This document shows positions 44,938-52,712 of a stretch of DNA of 64,000 nt, one piece after another. A program made the translations under genes and the position numbers. Every line of letters starts with the position of its first letter. The stretch's first letter is position 1. The stretch is taken from assembly GCF_001884185.1 (NCBI RefSeq), contig NZ_MAOE01000037.1, forward strand, positions 62,001-126,000, in the 5' to 3' direction. The notes beneath the pieces were generated by a model, which did not search any database, was not told the origin of the DNA, and saw only the letters and a list, made by a program, of their open reading frames with translations. The DNA comes from Bacillus albus. Its GTDB lineage: Bacteria; Bacillota; Bacilli; Bacillales; Bacillaceae_G.

Positions 44938-45696
44938 TCAGGCGACTGTTTTAAACATAATGTCGACGATTTTTGTATATCCACCTAAATATACGAAAAC
45001 GAGTATTTTAAATGGTAAACTTAAAATCATCGGCGGTACCATCATCATCCCGAGGTACATTAATAGTGTACTAATAATCAAATCTATAAATACAAACGCT
45101 AAATAAATGAACATCCCTGTTAACAATCCCTTTTGGATTTGCGTTAACGTAAAGGATGGTACGAGCGTAAATAAGGATAGATCCTTTAAATCCTTCGGCA
45201 ACTCTTCTCCGCGCACTTTCAGCATCATCTTTAAATCATGCTTATACGTATGCTTTGACATATACTCTTTCATAATCGGCGCTGTCGTCTCCGCAGCTTG
45301 ACTTACCGTTATTTTCTCTTTCGTCATCGGATCCCACACATCGCTCTTTAGCTGCCCAAGTACAGGCTGCATCGTAAAGAGTGATAAAAATAATGCAAGT
45401 CCAACGAGCACTTGGTTCGGTGGTAAATTCATTACCCCAAGTCCTTGACGTGTAATCCCAAGAACGATCATAAAATAAGTAAAATGTGTAAATAATAGAA
45501 CGATAGATGAAGATAATGATAAAAGGGTAACGAGCGCAAATAATTGTACACTTGAATTACTCGTAAACTCTTTTCCATTTTCGAAATTAATAAAACCGTT
45601 CGGGGCCGCATACGCTGGATTTACAAAAATAATTGAAAAAACAATAGAAAATACGAAAATAACGGCTAATAACGATAACTGTTTCTTTATTCTCAT
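44938..45696 (-). CDS. fliP: Flagellar export protein FliP
   Basis: 252 residues with a cleavable signal (residues 1-30, ends NPAYA-AP). VALFLSLFTMQPVLG-type helix, KVRGEELPKD and LVPSFTLTQIQKGLLTGMFIYLAFVFIDLI (parts) are the FliP markers. ATG overlaps the stop of the fliO-like gene (ATGA), so translation is coupled. Confidence 0.95.
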   Translation of the reverse strand: MRIKKQLSLLAVIFVFSIVFSIIFVNPAYAAPNGFINFENGKEFTSNSSVQLFALVTLLSLSSSIVLLFTHFTYFMIVLGITRQGLGVMNLPPNQVLVGLALFLSLFTMQPVLGQLKSDVWDPMTKEKITVSQAAETTAPIMKEYMSKHTYKHDLKMMLKVRGEELPKDLKDLSLFTLVPSFTLTQIQKGLLTGMFIYLAFVFIDLIISTLLMYLGMMMVPPMILSLPFKILVFVYLGGYTKIVDIMFKTVA

Positions 45697-46013
45697 GATG
45701 GATCCTCTACTTTTTTCGTTTCACTCTTCACCGCGTCTTCTAGTGCTTGTTGAAACTGATTTCCTGTTCCTGTTAATTGCACAGACTGTACACCGTTATT
45801 ACTAATAACAGTGAACACTTGCTTGCCGTCTACTTCAAATAAAAAGGCGCTCGTTTGATGGTTTAAATACACACCGTCTTTCACTTGAATATGGCCATTT
45901 TCACCTTGTTTAAAAAACTGCTGCTTGCGCGTCTTTTTCGTCATATAATATGCACCGTAGCCGAGCGCACCAAACAGTAAAACGACTTGAAATAAGGTCG
46001 TCATATACGACAT
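45693..46013 (-). CDS. fliO: FliO-like flagellar protein
   Basis: 106 residues. One N-terminal membrane helix (LFQVVLLFGALGYGAYYM) and a small beta-rich cytoplasmic domain (VKDGVYLNHQTSAFLFEVDGKQVFTVIS in part) fit FliO/FliZ. It is placed as usual before fliP. AGAGGAGG precedes the start. FliO sequences vary, so position carries much of the assignment. Confidence 0.75.
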   Translation of the reverse strand: MSYMTTLFQVVLLFGALGYGAYYMTKKTRKQQFFKQGENGHIQVKDGVYLNHQTSAFLFEVDGKQVFTVISNNGVQSVQLTGTGNQFQQALEDAVKSETKKVEDPS

Positions 46014-46025
46014 ATGACTCCTCCT

Positions 46026-46385
46026 CTACTCTTTATCTTGCATTTGCTTTTGCGCCTTCATAAGCGCAGCTTGCTTCTTGTCAGCTTCAATTTCAGAAAT
46101 GATAATACCGAACTTCTCGTCCATTACGATTGCTTCACCGATGCCGACTTTCATATTACTTAAATACACATCTACTTTATGTCCTAAGTTTTTCTCTACT
46201 TCAAGAACATCGCCAACTTTTAACTCTTTCACATCACCGAGCGTAATAGATGATTTTCCAAGCTTTACACCAAGTTCAATCGAAATATCTGAAACAGTAT
46301 CAATATGTGCTTTACTTGCTTCATTTCGCTTTCCTGCAAAATCTTCTAATCCCATTAATGACACAGGAGATACTTCATGCTTCAT
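46026..46385 (-). CDS. fliN: Flagellar switch protein FliN (SpoA domain)
   Basis: 119 residues. The SpoA core is ISIELGVKLGKSSITLGDVKELKVGDVLEVEKNLGHKVDVYLSN (key VKLGKSSITLGDVKELKVGDVLEV), followed by GEAIVMDEKFGIIISEIEA. It forms the C-ring with FliM and FliG. It lacks the CheC-like phosphatase part of B. subtilis FliY. GTAGGAGGAT precedes the ATG. Confidence 0.9.
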   Translation of the reverse strand: MKHEVSPVSLMGLEDFAGKRNEASKAHIDTVSDISIELGVKLGKSSITLGDVKELKVGDVLEVEKNLGHKVDVYLSNMKVGIGEAIVMDEKFGIIISEIEADKKQAALMKAQKQMQDKE

Positions 46386-46395
46386 ATGGATCCTC

Positions 46396-47382
46396 CTACT
46401 CTACAAAACTTTTAAATAAGAGCGCCTTACGCGTTCCATCTTTCCCAATAAAACAATTAAATTTATGCTTTCCATCTACATAACCAAGTAATTCATCCGA
46501 AACTTTCGTATGGAGCGGAATAATATCGCCTTCTTCAATTTGTTCAATCTCACCCATTGTCATCTTCTGCTCGCCAATTGCAACGTGAACAGGTTTGTAC
46601 ACTTGATTTACTTTCATTTCCACTTCAGACGTATACTTTTTACGTTTATCCGAAGAATGTTCAACAATATTTTCAGATGTCAACTTATCCATAATTTCTT
46701 CAACAGATAAGAATGGAATTCCGATGCGCACTGTCGTATTCCAAAACTCTGTTTTCATATTTACATTCAATAATGAAATAATATCGCTTGCTGTCGTAAT
46801 CTTTAATGCATTCGGGTCTGTTTCCGTCGTTACAAATTTTGGCTCAATCACAATAACGCTTTCAAATGATTGCTCTAAATTTTTACAAAGGAGCATAAAA
46901 ATATTATCCAGTGTTAAAAATTCAAATGCGGTAAGTGGTCTGCGCATCGTAAAGTTACGCTTACTATCTCCGCCAAGCCAACATTCATGAATGTAAATAA
47001 CAAATGCTAAATCAATCTCAATGACAATTTCTCCAAGCTCTGGAAGGCCAAGATCAATAACACAATATAAATAGTAATCTTTCGGCATTTTCTCCACATA
47101 CTCACTCGTGAATGGAACTTGTTCAACCGTAGAAGGCTCTAACTCAATCGGAATACGCATACGCGCTGACAACGTCTGTGACGTCTGTTTACCAAATGTA
47201 GAAGCAATTGCTTGCAAGCTACGTAAATGCTCAACACCGAACTTCTCCGGTCTATTAAAATCATACTCTTGAAATTTCTCTTGCTTTCCTGCTTCTTGTG
47301 CGAAAGCTGGCATTTCCTCGCCTTCATTTACCGCCTTCAGCAGGGCATCAATTTGCTCTTGGCTTAATTTTTCGCCACTCAT
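46396..47382 (-). CDS. fliM: Flagellar motor switch protein FliM
   Basis: 328 residues. The N-terminal EKLSQEQIDALL is the CheY-P binding motif (LSQxxIDALL). The CheC-like middle (about 40-225) contains YDFNRPEKFGVEHLRSLQAIA (part) and the C-terminal SpoA domain ends the protein (about 250-320). FliM links CheY-P binding to rotor direction. GGGAAGGGGATT precedes the ATG. Confidence 0.94.
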   Translation of the reverse strand: MSGEKLSQEQIDALLKAVNEGEEMPAFAQEAGKQEKFQEYDFNRPEKFGVEHLRSLQAIASTFGKQTSQTLSARMRIPIELEPSTVEQVPFTSEYVEKMPKDYYLYCVIDLGLPELGEIVIEIDLAFVIYIHECWLGGDSKRNFTMRRPLTAFEFLTLDNIFMLLCKNLEQSFESVIVIEPKFVTTETDPNALKITTASDIISLLNVNMKTEFWNTTVRIGIPFLSVEEIMDKLTSENIVEHSSDKRKKYTSEVEMKVNQVYKPVHVAIGEQKMTMGEIEQIEEGDIIPLHTKVSDELLGYVDGKHKFNCFIGKDGTRKALLFKSFVE

Positions 47383-47396
47383 GACAATCCCCTTCC

Positions 47397-47621
47397 CTAC
47401 CTTTTCAATTCAACGATTTCAACGTACATCTTTCCATTCTTCGTCAAAATCTTTCCGGTTCCAATCTCTTCATTCTCAAGCATAAGACGCACCGTATTTT
47501 TCGTTGAATTTTCAAGACGATACAATGTACCTTTCGTAATATGAAGCAAATCTTCAATTTTCTTTTTCGTATTTCCGATTTCAAAATAAATTGTTAACGG
47601 AATATCATCTTGTAATTTCAA
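47397..47621 (-). CDS. Short SpoA-domain switch protein, 74 aa
   Basis: Translated from TTG 47621. The fold PLTIYFEIGNTKKKIEDLLHITKGTLYRLENS then RLMLENEEIGTGKILTKNGKMYVEIVEL (parts) matches a single FliN/SpoA domain without an N-terminal extension. It is first of three SpoA-domain genes in a row (this, fliM, fliN) and may be a FliN paralogue or an internal-domain analogue like those of type III secretion C-rings. The ribosome site (GGGAG 12 bases upstream) is poor. Confidence 0.75.
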   Translation of the reverse strand: MKLQDDIPLTIYFEIGNTKKKIEDLLHITKGTLYRLENSTKNTVRLMLENEEIGTGKILTKNGKMYVEIVELKR

Positions 47622-47683
47622 ATCTAGCCAACTCCCATATCATGTTCACGAAAATTTCATGTTCTCTCTATATATGAAACTTC

Positions 47684-48469
47684 TTATTTTGAAACGTCGA
47701 TATTTAATATTTTTTTAATATATCCTTGCGTTTCTTTAAATGGCGGTACGCCTCCGTACTTTCTCACATTACCAGGACCTGCATTATAAGATGCTAGCGC
47801 TAATACGAGATCGCCGTTATTTTTCTTTAAATAACTGCTTAATTCTTTCACGCCACCTTCAATACTTTCAGCTGGTGAAAATGGATTCTTCACACCCATC
47901 TCCTTCACATTCGCTGGCATAAGCTGCATAAGGCCCATCGCACCGGCATGTGACACCGTTTTCGGATTAAAATTAGACTCTACTTCAATCATTTTTTGAA
48001 TTAACGTTTTCGGAATTCCGTATGTACGACTGACTCTATCAATAATATCCTCATACTTCCCTTCATTGGAAGAACGTATTTTTTGAATATTATACTTCTT
48101 CGTTAATTCCCACGTATCAGCAGCCTCATTTTTCGTTTCTGGGAAACGTCGTTCAAACTCTTTTTGTGCGACTTGCACTTCATCTACATTCTTCGTTTCA
48201 GCCTTTTCTTCAGGCTTACTCGCTTCCTCTACTTTATTAATAGATTGTTCCGGTTTATTTACGACCGTTTCTATTTTTGTAGATTGTACCGGCTGACTCA
48301 TATCCTCTACATTTGCCGGCTGCGTAGTACCCTTCGTCTCCTTTGCAGGTTCACTCTGCAACTTCTCTTGAAAACGACTACTAACGAATGCTTGTGGACT
48401 ACTTAGCTTTTGCTGAATTTGCCCTTTCTTATATGCAAGCACTTCTTTTACTACATTTCCAACTATCAT
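47684..48469 (-). CDS. Lytic transglycosylase (SLT domain)
   Basis: 261 residues. A low-complexity Lys/Glu/Pro-rich region is at about 30-120; the SLT domain (about 140-258) holds KMIEVESNFNPKTVSHAGAMGLMQLMP (part; catalytic Glu in EVES) and SYNAGPGNVRKYGG. No signal peptide is visible, so it is probably exported by the flagellar apparatus, as for rod-linked muramidases. It cuts peptidoglycan for the rod. AAAAGGTGAT precedes the ATG. It begins the fliM operon. Confidence 0.9.
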   Translation of the reverse strand: MIVGNVVKEVLAYKKGQIQQKLSSPQAFVSSRFQEKLQSEPAKETKGTTQPANVEDMSQPVQSTKIETVVNKPEQSINKVEEASKPEEKAETKNVDEVQVAQKEFERRFPETKNEAADTWELTKKYNIQKIRSSNEGKYEDIIDRVSRTYGIPKTLIQKMIEVESNFNPKTVSHAGAMGLMQLMPANVKEMGVKNPFSPAESIEGGVKELSSYLKKNNGDLVLALASYNAGPGNVRKYGGVPPFKETQGYIKKILNIDVSK

Positions 48470-48615
48470 AATATCACCTTTTCGGTAAACAAAGATAATC
48501 TAATATTAGAGTTTTTTTTTAAAGTTTGCAATAATCCTTTTAATAATTATGTAATAAAAAAATGAATATATTGTTAAACTGTTATTTTTTTATATTTATT
48601 AATTCGAATTTTTAG

Positions 48616-48644
48616 TTGACACCCGCTATGACAGGGATTACAAT
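48616..48644 (+). promoter_or_regulatory. Sigma-A promoter of flagellin 1
   Basis: TTGACA (48616-48621) and TACAAT (48639-48644) have a 17-base spacer, a near-consensus sigma-A promoter. No sigma-D (TAAA/GCCGATAA-like) element is seen. The rest of 48470-48726 is AT-rich (T and A tracts). Confidence 0.85.
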
Positions 48645-48726
48645 AAATCTCGAAATTGATTTTTTCGCATATTACCGTTTTTCAATTTGCAGAAAAGTCA
48701 ATATAAAAAAATGGGGGTTCTTAATC

Positions 48727-49830
48727 ATGAGAATTAATACAAACATTAATAGCATGCGTACACAAGAGTACATGCGCCAAAACCAAACAAAAATGAGTAA
48801 TGCTATGGACCGTTTATCAAGCGGTAAACGTATCAACAACGCTTCTGACGATGCAGCAGGTCTTGCAATTGCAACTCGTATGCGTTCACGTGAAGGTGGC
48901 TTAAACGTTGCAGCTCGTAATACAGAAGACGGCATGTCTTTAATTCGTACAGCTGACTCAGCTTTAAACTCTGTATCAAACATCTTACTTCGTATGCGTG
49001 ACCTTGCAAACCAATCTGCAAGTGAGACTAATACTAGTAAAAACCAAGCTGCAATGCAAAAAGAATTTGATCAATTAAAAGAACAAATTCAATACATTGC
49101 GGACAACACTGAGTTTAACGACAAAAAATTATTAGACGGATCTAATAGTACTATTAATATCCAAACTCTTGACTCACATGATAAAAATAAACAAATTACA
49201 ATTTCACTTGATTCTGCATCACTTAAAAACTTAGATATTACAGATTTAGCAATTGGCTCAAACACAGTTAACAAAAATGATCTTGATACACTTAATAATT
49301 CTATGAAACGACTAGCAACTGCTGCTACAGATGCAGCAGTACAAGCTCAAGACGTTACAGATGCAAAAAATGCTTTTAATAAAGTCAAATCAGGTTATAC
49401 ACCAGCAGAAGTAGAGAAAATGGAAGATGCTTTCAAAGCTTATGATAAAGCAGTAGCTGATCCAGCTAAAACTGATGCTTCTCTCAAAGCTGCTGCAGAA
49501 AATATTAATACAGAATTTGCAAAACTAACACCACCTACGGCAACAGCATTCGATCCATCTTCTTCTGTTGAAAAAATCGACAAAGCAATAGAAGCAATTG
49601 CTTCTAGCCGTGCTACTTTAGGTGCTACATTAAACCGCCTTGACTTTAACGTAACAAACCTTAAGAGCCAAGAAAACTCTATGGCAGCTTCTGCTTCTCA
49701 AATCGAAGACGCTGACATGGCGAAAGAAATGTCTGAAATGACTAAGTTCAAAATCTTGAACGAAGCTGGTATTAGCATGCTTTCTCAAGCAAACCAAACT
49801 CCACAAATGGTTTCTAAATTATTACAATAA
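48727..49830 (+). CDS. Flagellin (major, FliC/Hag type)
   Basis: 367 residues. The conserved N-terminal D0/D1 (RINTNINSMRTQEYMRQNQTK, then LSSGKRINNASDDAAGLAIATRMRS) and C-terminal part (TKFKILNEAGISMLSQANQTPQMVSKLLQ) flank a variable surface region (about 150-280). Codon use is strongly biased (CGT, AAC, GGT), as expected for a filament protein. TGGGGGT precedes the ATG. It is the main filament subunit and antigen. Confidence 0.95.
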   Translation: MRINTNINSMRTQEYMRQNQTKMSNAMDRLSSGKRINNASDDAAGLAIATRMRSREGGLNVAARNTEDGMSLIRTADSALNSVSNILLRMRDLANQSASETNTSKNQAAMQKEFDQLKEQIQYIADNTEFNDKKLLDGSNSTINIQTLDSHDKNKQITISLDSASLKNLDITDLAIGSNTVNKNDLDTLNNSMKRLATAATDAAVQAQDVTDAKNAFNKVKSGYTPAEVEKMEDAFKAYDKAVADPAKTDASLKAAAENINTEFAKLTPPTATAFDPSSSVEKIDKAIEAIASSRATLGATLNRLDFNVTNLKSQENSMAASASQIEDADMAKEMSEMTKFKILNEAGISMLSQANQTPQMVSKLLQ

Positions 49831-49851
49831 GCCATTTGATTTAGCTTCATG

Positions 49852-49886
49852 AATAAACCTCTCTGCTTGCGGAGAGGTTTATTTTT
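49852..49886 (+). terminator. Terminator of flagellin 1
   Basis: AAACCTCTC and GAGAGGTTT around TGCTTGCG, followed by ATTTTTAT. Confidence 0.9.
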
Positions 49887-49906
49887 ATAAAAAATCCCTT
49901 TTTTTG

Positions 49907-50013
49907 ATGGAAGAGAGCATCTGCTGTGCATAGAAGCGGTTAGTGCTTATCTTGATCCCCTCTTATGTTCAAACACAAACAGTAAATAAGCATAAGCCCC
50001 TCTATCCTTCCAT
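49907..50013 (+). ncRNA. Structured leader of flagellin 2 (element copy D)
   Basis: The segment is closed by ATGGAAG (49907-49913) and CTTCCAT (50007-50013); inside it, GCTTAT near 49945 can pair with ATAAGC near 49986. It contains AGCGGTTAGTGCTTA (49935-49949), the core shared with elements A-C on the other strand. It ends about 56 bases before the flagellin 2 start and may be a cis-acting RNA. This is inferred from pairing and repeat, not a known family. Confidence 0.4.
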
Positions 50014-50069
50014 AACTGTTTATTAGATTAAAAGATACTGACTATATCAATCTATAAGGGGTGTCTATT

Positions 50070-50870
50070 ATGCGTATTGGTACGAATGTTTTGAGTATGG
50101 ATGCTAGGCAATCACTATATGAGAATGAAAAACGTATGAATGTTGCAATGGAACATTTGGCTACTGGTAAGAAGTTAAACCTTGCTTCTGATAATCCAGC
50201 TAATATTGCGATTGTGACTCGTATGCATGCACGAGCAAGTGGTATGCGTATAGCAATTCGTAATAATGAGGATGCGCTATCAATGCTTCGGACAGCAGAA
50301 GCCGCTCTTCAAACTGTGACGAATATTTTACAGCGTATGCGTGATTTAGCTGTTCAATCTGCTAATGGTACAAATTCAAATAAAAACCGTAATTCACTGA
50401 ATAAAGAGTTTCAGTCTTTAACAGAACAAATTGGCTATATTGATGAAACGACTGAGTTTAATGATTTATCCGTGTTCGACGATGAAAACCGTCCTGTTAC
50501 ATTAGACGATATCGGTCATATAGTAAATTTGGCGAAACATATTCCCCCTTCCCCTACACAACATGACATCAAGATTTCAACAGAACAAGAAGCAAGAGCT
50601 GCCATTCGTAAAATTGAAGAGGCTTTACAAAATGTATCACTTCATCGTGCTGATCTTGGGGCTATGATGAATCGTTTACAGTTTAATATTGAAAATTTAA
50701 ATAGCCAAAGTATGGCCCTAACAGATGCTGCATCTCGAATTGAAGATGCGAATTTGGCGCAGGAAATGAGCGATTTTTTAAAGTTTAAATTGTTAACTGA
50801 AGTTGCACTTAGTATGGTTTCACAAGCAAATCAAATTCCGCAAATGGTTTCCAAGTTACTACAATCTTAA
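50070..50870 (+). CDS. Second, short divergent flagellin
   Basis: 266 residues. D0/D1 parts are recognisable (RIGTNVLSMDARQSLYENEKR, LATGKKLNLASDNPANIAIVTRM) and the C-terminus is normal (FLKFKLLTEVALSMVSQANQIPQMVSKLLQS in part). The NASDDAAGLAIA consensus is altered to LASDNPANIAIV, and the variable region is cut to about 40 residues. AAGGGGTG precedes the ATG. Codon use is less biased than in flagellin 1. It may be a minor filament component. Confidence 0.9.
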   Translation: MRIGTNVLSMDARQSLYENEKRMNVAMEHLATGKKLNLASDNPANIAIVTRMHARASGMRIAIRNNEDALSMLRTAEAALQTVTNILQRMRDLAVQSANGTNSNKNRNSLNKEFQSLTEQIGYIDETTEFNDLSVFDDENRPVTLDDIGHIVNLAKHIPPSPTQHDIKISTEQEARAAIRKIEEALQNVSLHRADLGAMMNRLQFNIENLNSQSMALTDAASRIEDANLAQEMSDFLKFKLLTEVALSMVSQANQIPQMVSKLLQS

Positions 50871-50904
50871 AAAATCATCTTCCTTCTTTGGAACGATTTC
50901 ATAC

Positions 50905-50953
50905 AAAATAAAAGGGAAATACATATAAACTATGTATCTCCCTTTTATTTTGT
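50905..50953. terminator. Bidirectional terminator
   Basis: AAAATAAAAGGGA-ATACATA pairs with TATGTAT-TCCCTTTTATTTT around TAAAC, shared by flagellin 2 and mogR. Confidence 0.88.
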
Positions 50954-50965
50954 ACCCAAATTTTA

Positions 50966-51913
50966 TTACTGCGTTACAGTCATAACCTGTCCACTACGAT
51001 CAACCATAATTTTCATTTTACCGTCTTGTGCGTTATATAACCCTAATTTATGCAAATCTTGTTTACATTCTTTTACGAAGAAAGGCAATGTGCGAATTTG
51101 ATCGATATCAGAACTCGTAATGAAATGAATTAAATGATGCGTCATTTCTTTTATATCATGAACAAGCTCTTCCTTTTCTCGCTTGATCCTTTCATTTTCA
51201 GCTCGTAATACACGTAATTCCCCTTCGAGACCACGTGCATTCTTTTCATCCTTTGAACGCTCTGCAGCCATGCTAGAAAGCTTATAGATTCCTTCCATAA
51301 ACTGATGTAGTTCATGCTCTTTTCTTTCACTACAATGGCTTATCGTCTCAAAATTATCAACAATACCAGATATAACTGTTACAAGGCTTTTTTCATTCTC
51401 TGTATTTTGAACTTCTTCTCTTAACTCTTGCTTGTTTTCTTTTTTCATCTCAACAATCGGTTCTTTTACAGGTGTATATTTTCGCTTTCGTCCTGGTTTT
51501 TGTTTTTCAATATTTTCAAACGGTATTTCACATTTTTTTAATTTGTAATACGTATTTTGTAATTGACTTTCTGTTTTCGGAAAAAGATTTAGTTCTTTTT
51601 TACTAACGTATTTTGAAATATTAATAATGTTTAAACCGTGACGTTGGGAAAATTGATACACTTCATACAGTAACTCTAGCTCAGACTTCAGCCATGTAAT
51701 CGCTGATTTTTCATATGTTCGCATCCCGCCATGTTTTTCTATATCTATTTGAAATAATACCATTCTATTATATAAATCAACTAGTTCTTCATATTTTACT
51801 TGGAATTGTTTTACTATTTTTTTAAATTCCGCTTCTAGTTGCATATCATTCATTTTATTATTTGACATGTTTTGTAAAAGACTTAATACATTGATTGCTG
51901 TGTGGTGATACAT
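50966..51913 (-). CDS. mogR: MogR-type motility repressor
   Basis: 315 residues. It aligns in plan to Listeria MogR: N-terminal helical region, KKCEIPFENIEKQKPGRKRKYTPVKEP (part) with a basic PGRKRKY arm that contacts the DNA minor groove, then a coiled coil (about 220-265). MogR binds TTTT-N6-AAAA-like sites and represses flagellar genes; a homologue is present in the B. cereus group. The start is ATG 51913, about eight bases after GGAGTGA. It is divergent in transcription from a 790-base intergenic region with a perfect dyad (52079-52108). Confidence 0.85.
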   Translation of the reverse strand: MYHHTAINVLSLLQNMSNNKMNDMQLEAEFKKIVKQFQVKYEELVDLYNRMVLFQIDIEKHGGMRTYEKSAITWLKSELELLYEVYQFSQRHGLNIINISKYVSKKELNLFPKTESQLQNTYYKLKKCEIPFENIEKQKPGRKRKYTPVKEPIVEMKKENKQELREEVQNTENEKSLVTVISGIVDNFETISHCSERKEHELHQFMEGIYKLSSMAAERSKDEKNARGLEGELRVLRAENERIKREKEELVHDIKEMTHHLIHFITSSDIDQIRTLPFFVKECKQDLHKLGLYNAQDGKMKIMVDRSGQVMTVTQ

Positions 51914-52078
51914 AATCTGTGTCACTCCCCCTCATCCTTTCACAATTCTCATCTGACTCCCATGTCTTCTCAGAAAATAGCAATTTTTTCATATCCATAT
52001 TATAACATTTCAAAATTATCTGTCAAATATTAAACATACAAAAATGTATAGAAAGTATAGAAATAAAAAAATTATTTT

Positions 52079-52108
52079 TAATTAATATGCATAATTACAT
52101 ATTAATTA
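52079..52108. promoter_or_regulatory. 11-bp inverted repeat upstream of mogR
   Basis: TAATTAATATG (52079-52089) and CATATTAATTA (52098-52108) are perfect arms with an 8-base centre (CATAATTA), about 165 bases upstream of the mogR start. Its AT-rich half-sites suit a homodimeric regulator. Confidence 0.55.
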
Positions 52109-52335
52109 TATTATATGGTATTTCGGATATATTTTCCCCGAAAAAGTTTGCGTTACTACGCAACCTTACTAGCATATTCCAAAAATACGTTCTCTTATAT
52201 TTTCAAATAAACAAGCCCGCTATTTATTCATTAAACGAATTGAAAATCTCGAAGTAGAGACTATTCATACAGCCACAAACACTCCAGAAACGTTTAATCT
52301 TTCCACCTGTACAGTAGAGTATAGAATGCAAAAAA

Positions 52336-52371
52336 GGAACTAGCCAGTACTACTTACACGTGGCTAGTTCC
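52336..52371 (-). terminator. Terminator-like hairpin after the tandem elements
   Basis: GGAACTAGCCA and TGGCTAGTTCC form a perfect 11-bp stem followed on the minus strand by TTTTTTGC; it stops minus-strand reading from cheV through the tandem elements. Confidence 0.75.
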
Positions 52372-52447
52372 CTCCTCCCTACTAAAAAAATAGAGTTGTA
52401 TATCAGTTCTTCAAACCCTCAATCAAAGGCTCTTTTCTTCTACTGAC

Positions 52448-52523
52448 CTAAAACCACTTCATATCTCTGGTCTCACATCGCATAGGGCTCTATTAGGCAC
52501 TGACCGCCACCACACATGGCTAG
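52448..52523 (-). repeat. Intergenic element, copy A
   Basis: One of two tandem units with a 162-base period, downstream of cheV. The core is complement of TAGGCACTGACCGCC (52494-52508); 5' CTAGCCA can pair with 3' TGGTTTTAG on the minus strand. A similar 10-base CATATCTCTG block follows. Confidence 0.7.
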
Positions 52524-52609
52524 ATACTCTACTCTCGACTTGATAAATAAAATGAAATGGTACACCAGTTCCTCTCAAACTCTCTTGATGCCCAACTTCC
52601 CCCATTTAC

Positions 52610-52684
52610 CTAAAGCCACTTCATATCTCTGGTCTCACATGGCATGGGGCTCTATTAAGCACTGACCGCTCCACACATGGCTAG
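52610..52684 (-). repeat. Intergenic element, copy B
   Basis: Second tandem unit; core complement of TAAGCACTGACCGCT (52656-52670). 5' CTAGCCA pairs with 3' TGGCTTTAG; compared with copy A the 3' arm has C for T, which keeps pairing (G-C instead of G-T). Confidence 0.7.
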
Positions 52685-52712
52685 TTCCTCTATTCCAGCT
52701 AAAAAGAAGCTT

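Noticed and set aside
48481-48615. MogR boxes upstream of flagellin 1
   Set aside because: T and A tracts are present (TTTTTTTTTTAAAG, TTTTTATATTTATT) but none has the full TTTT-N6-AAAA form.
49907-50013. c-di-GMP riboswitch
   Set aside because: The conserved GEMM nucleotides (GCAAACC and related) are not visible in copy D or in A-C.
52173-52343. Plus-strand open stretch of 56 codons near mogR (FSNKQARYLFIKRIENLEVET)
   Set aside because: It has no start codon or ribosome site and no known family; a gene remnant cannot be excluded but is not supported.
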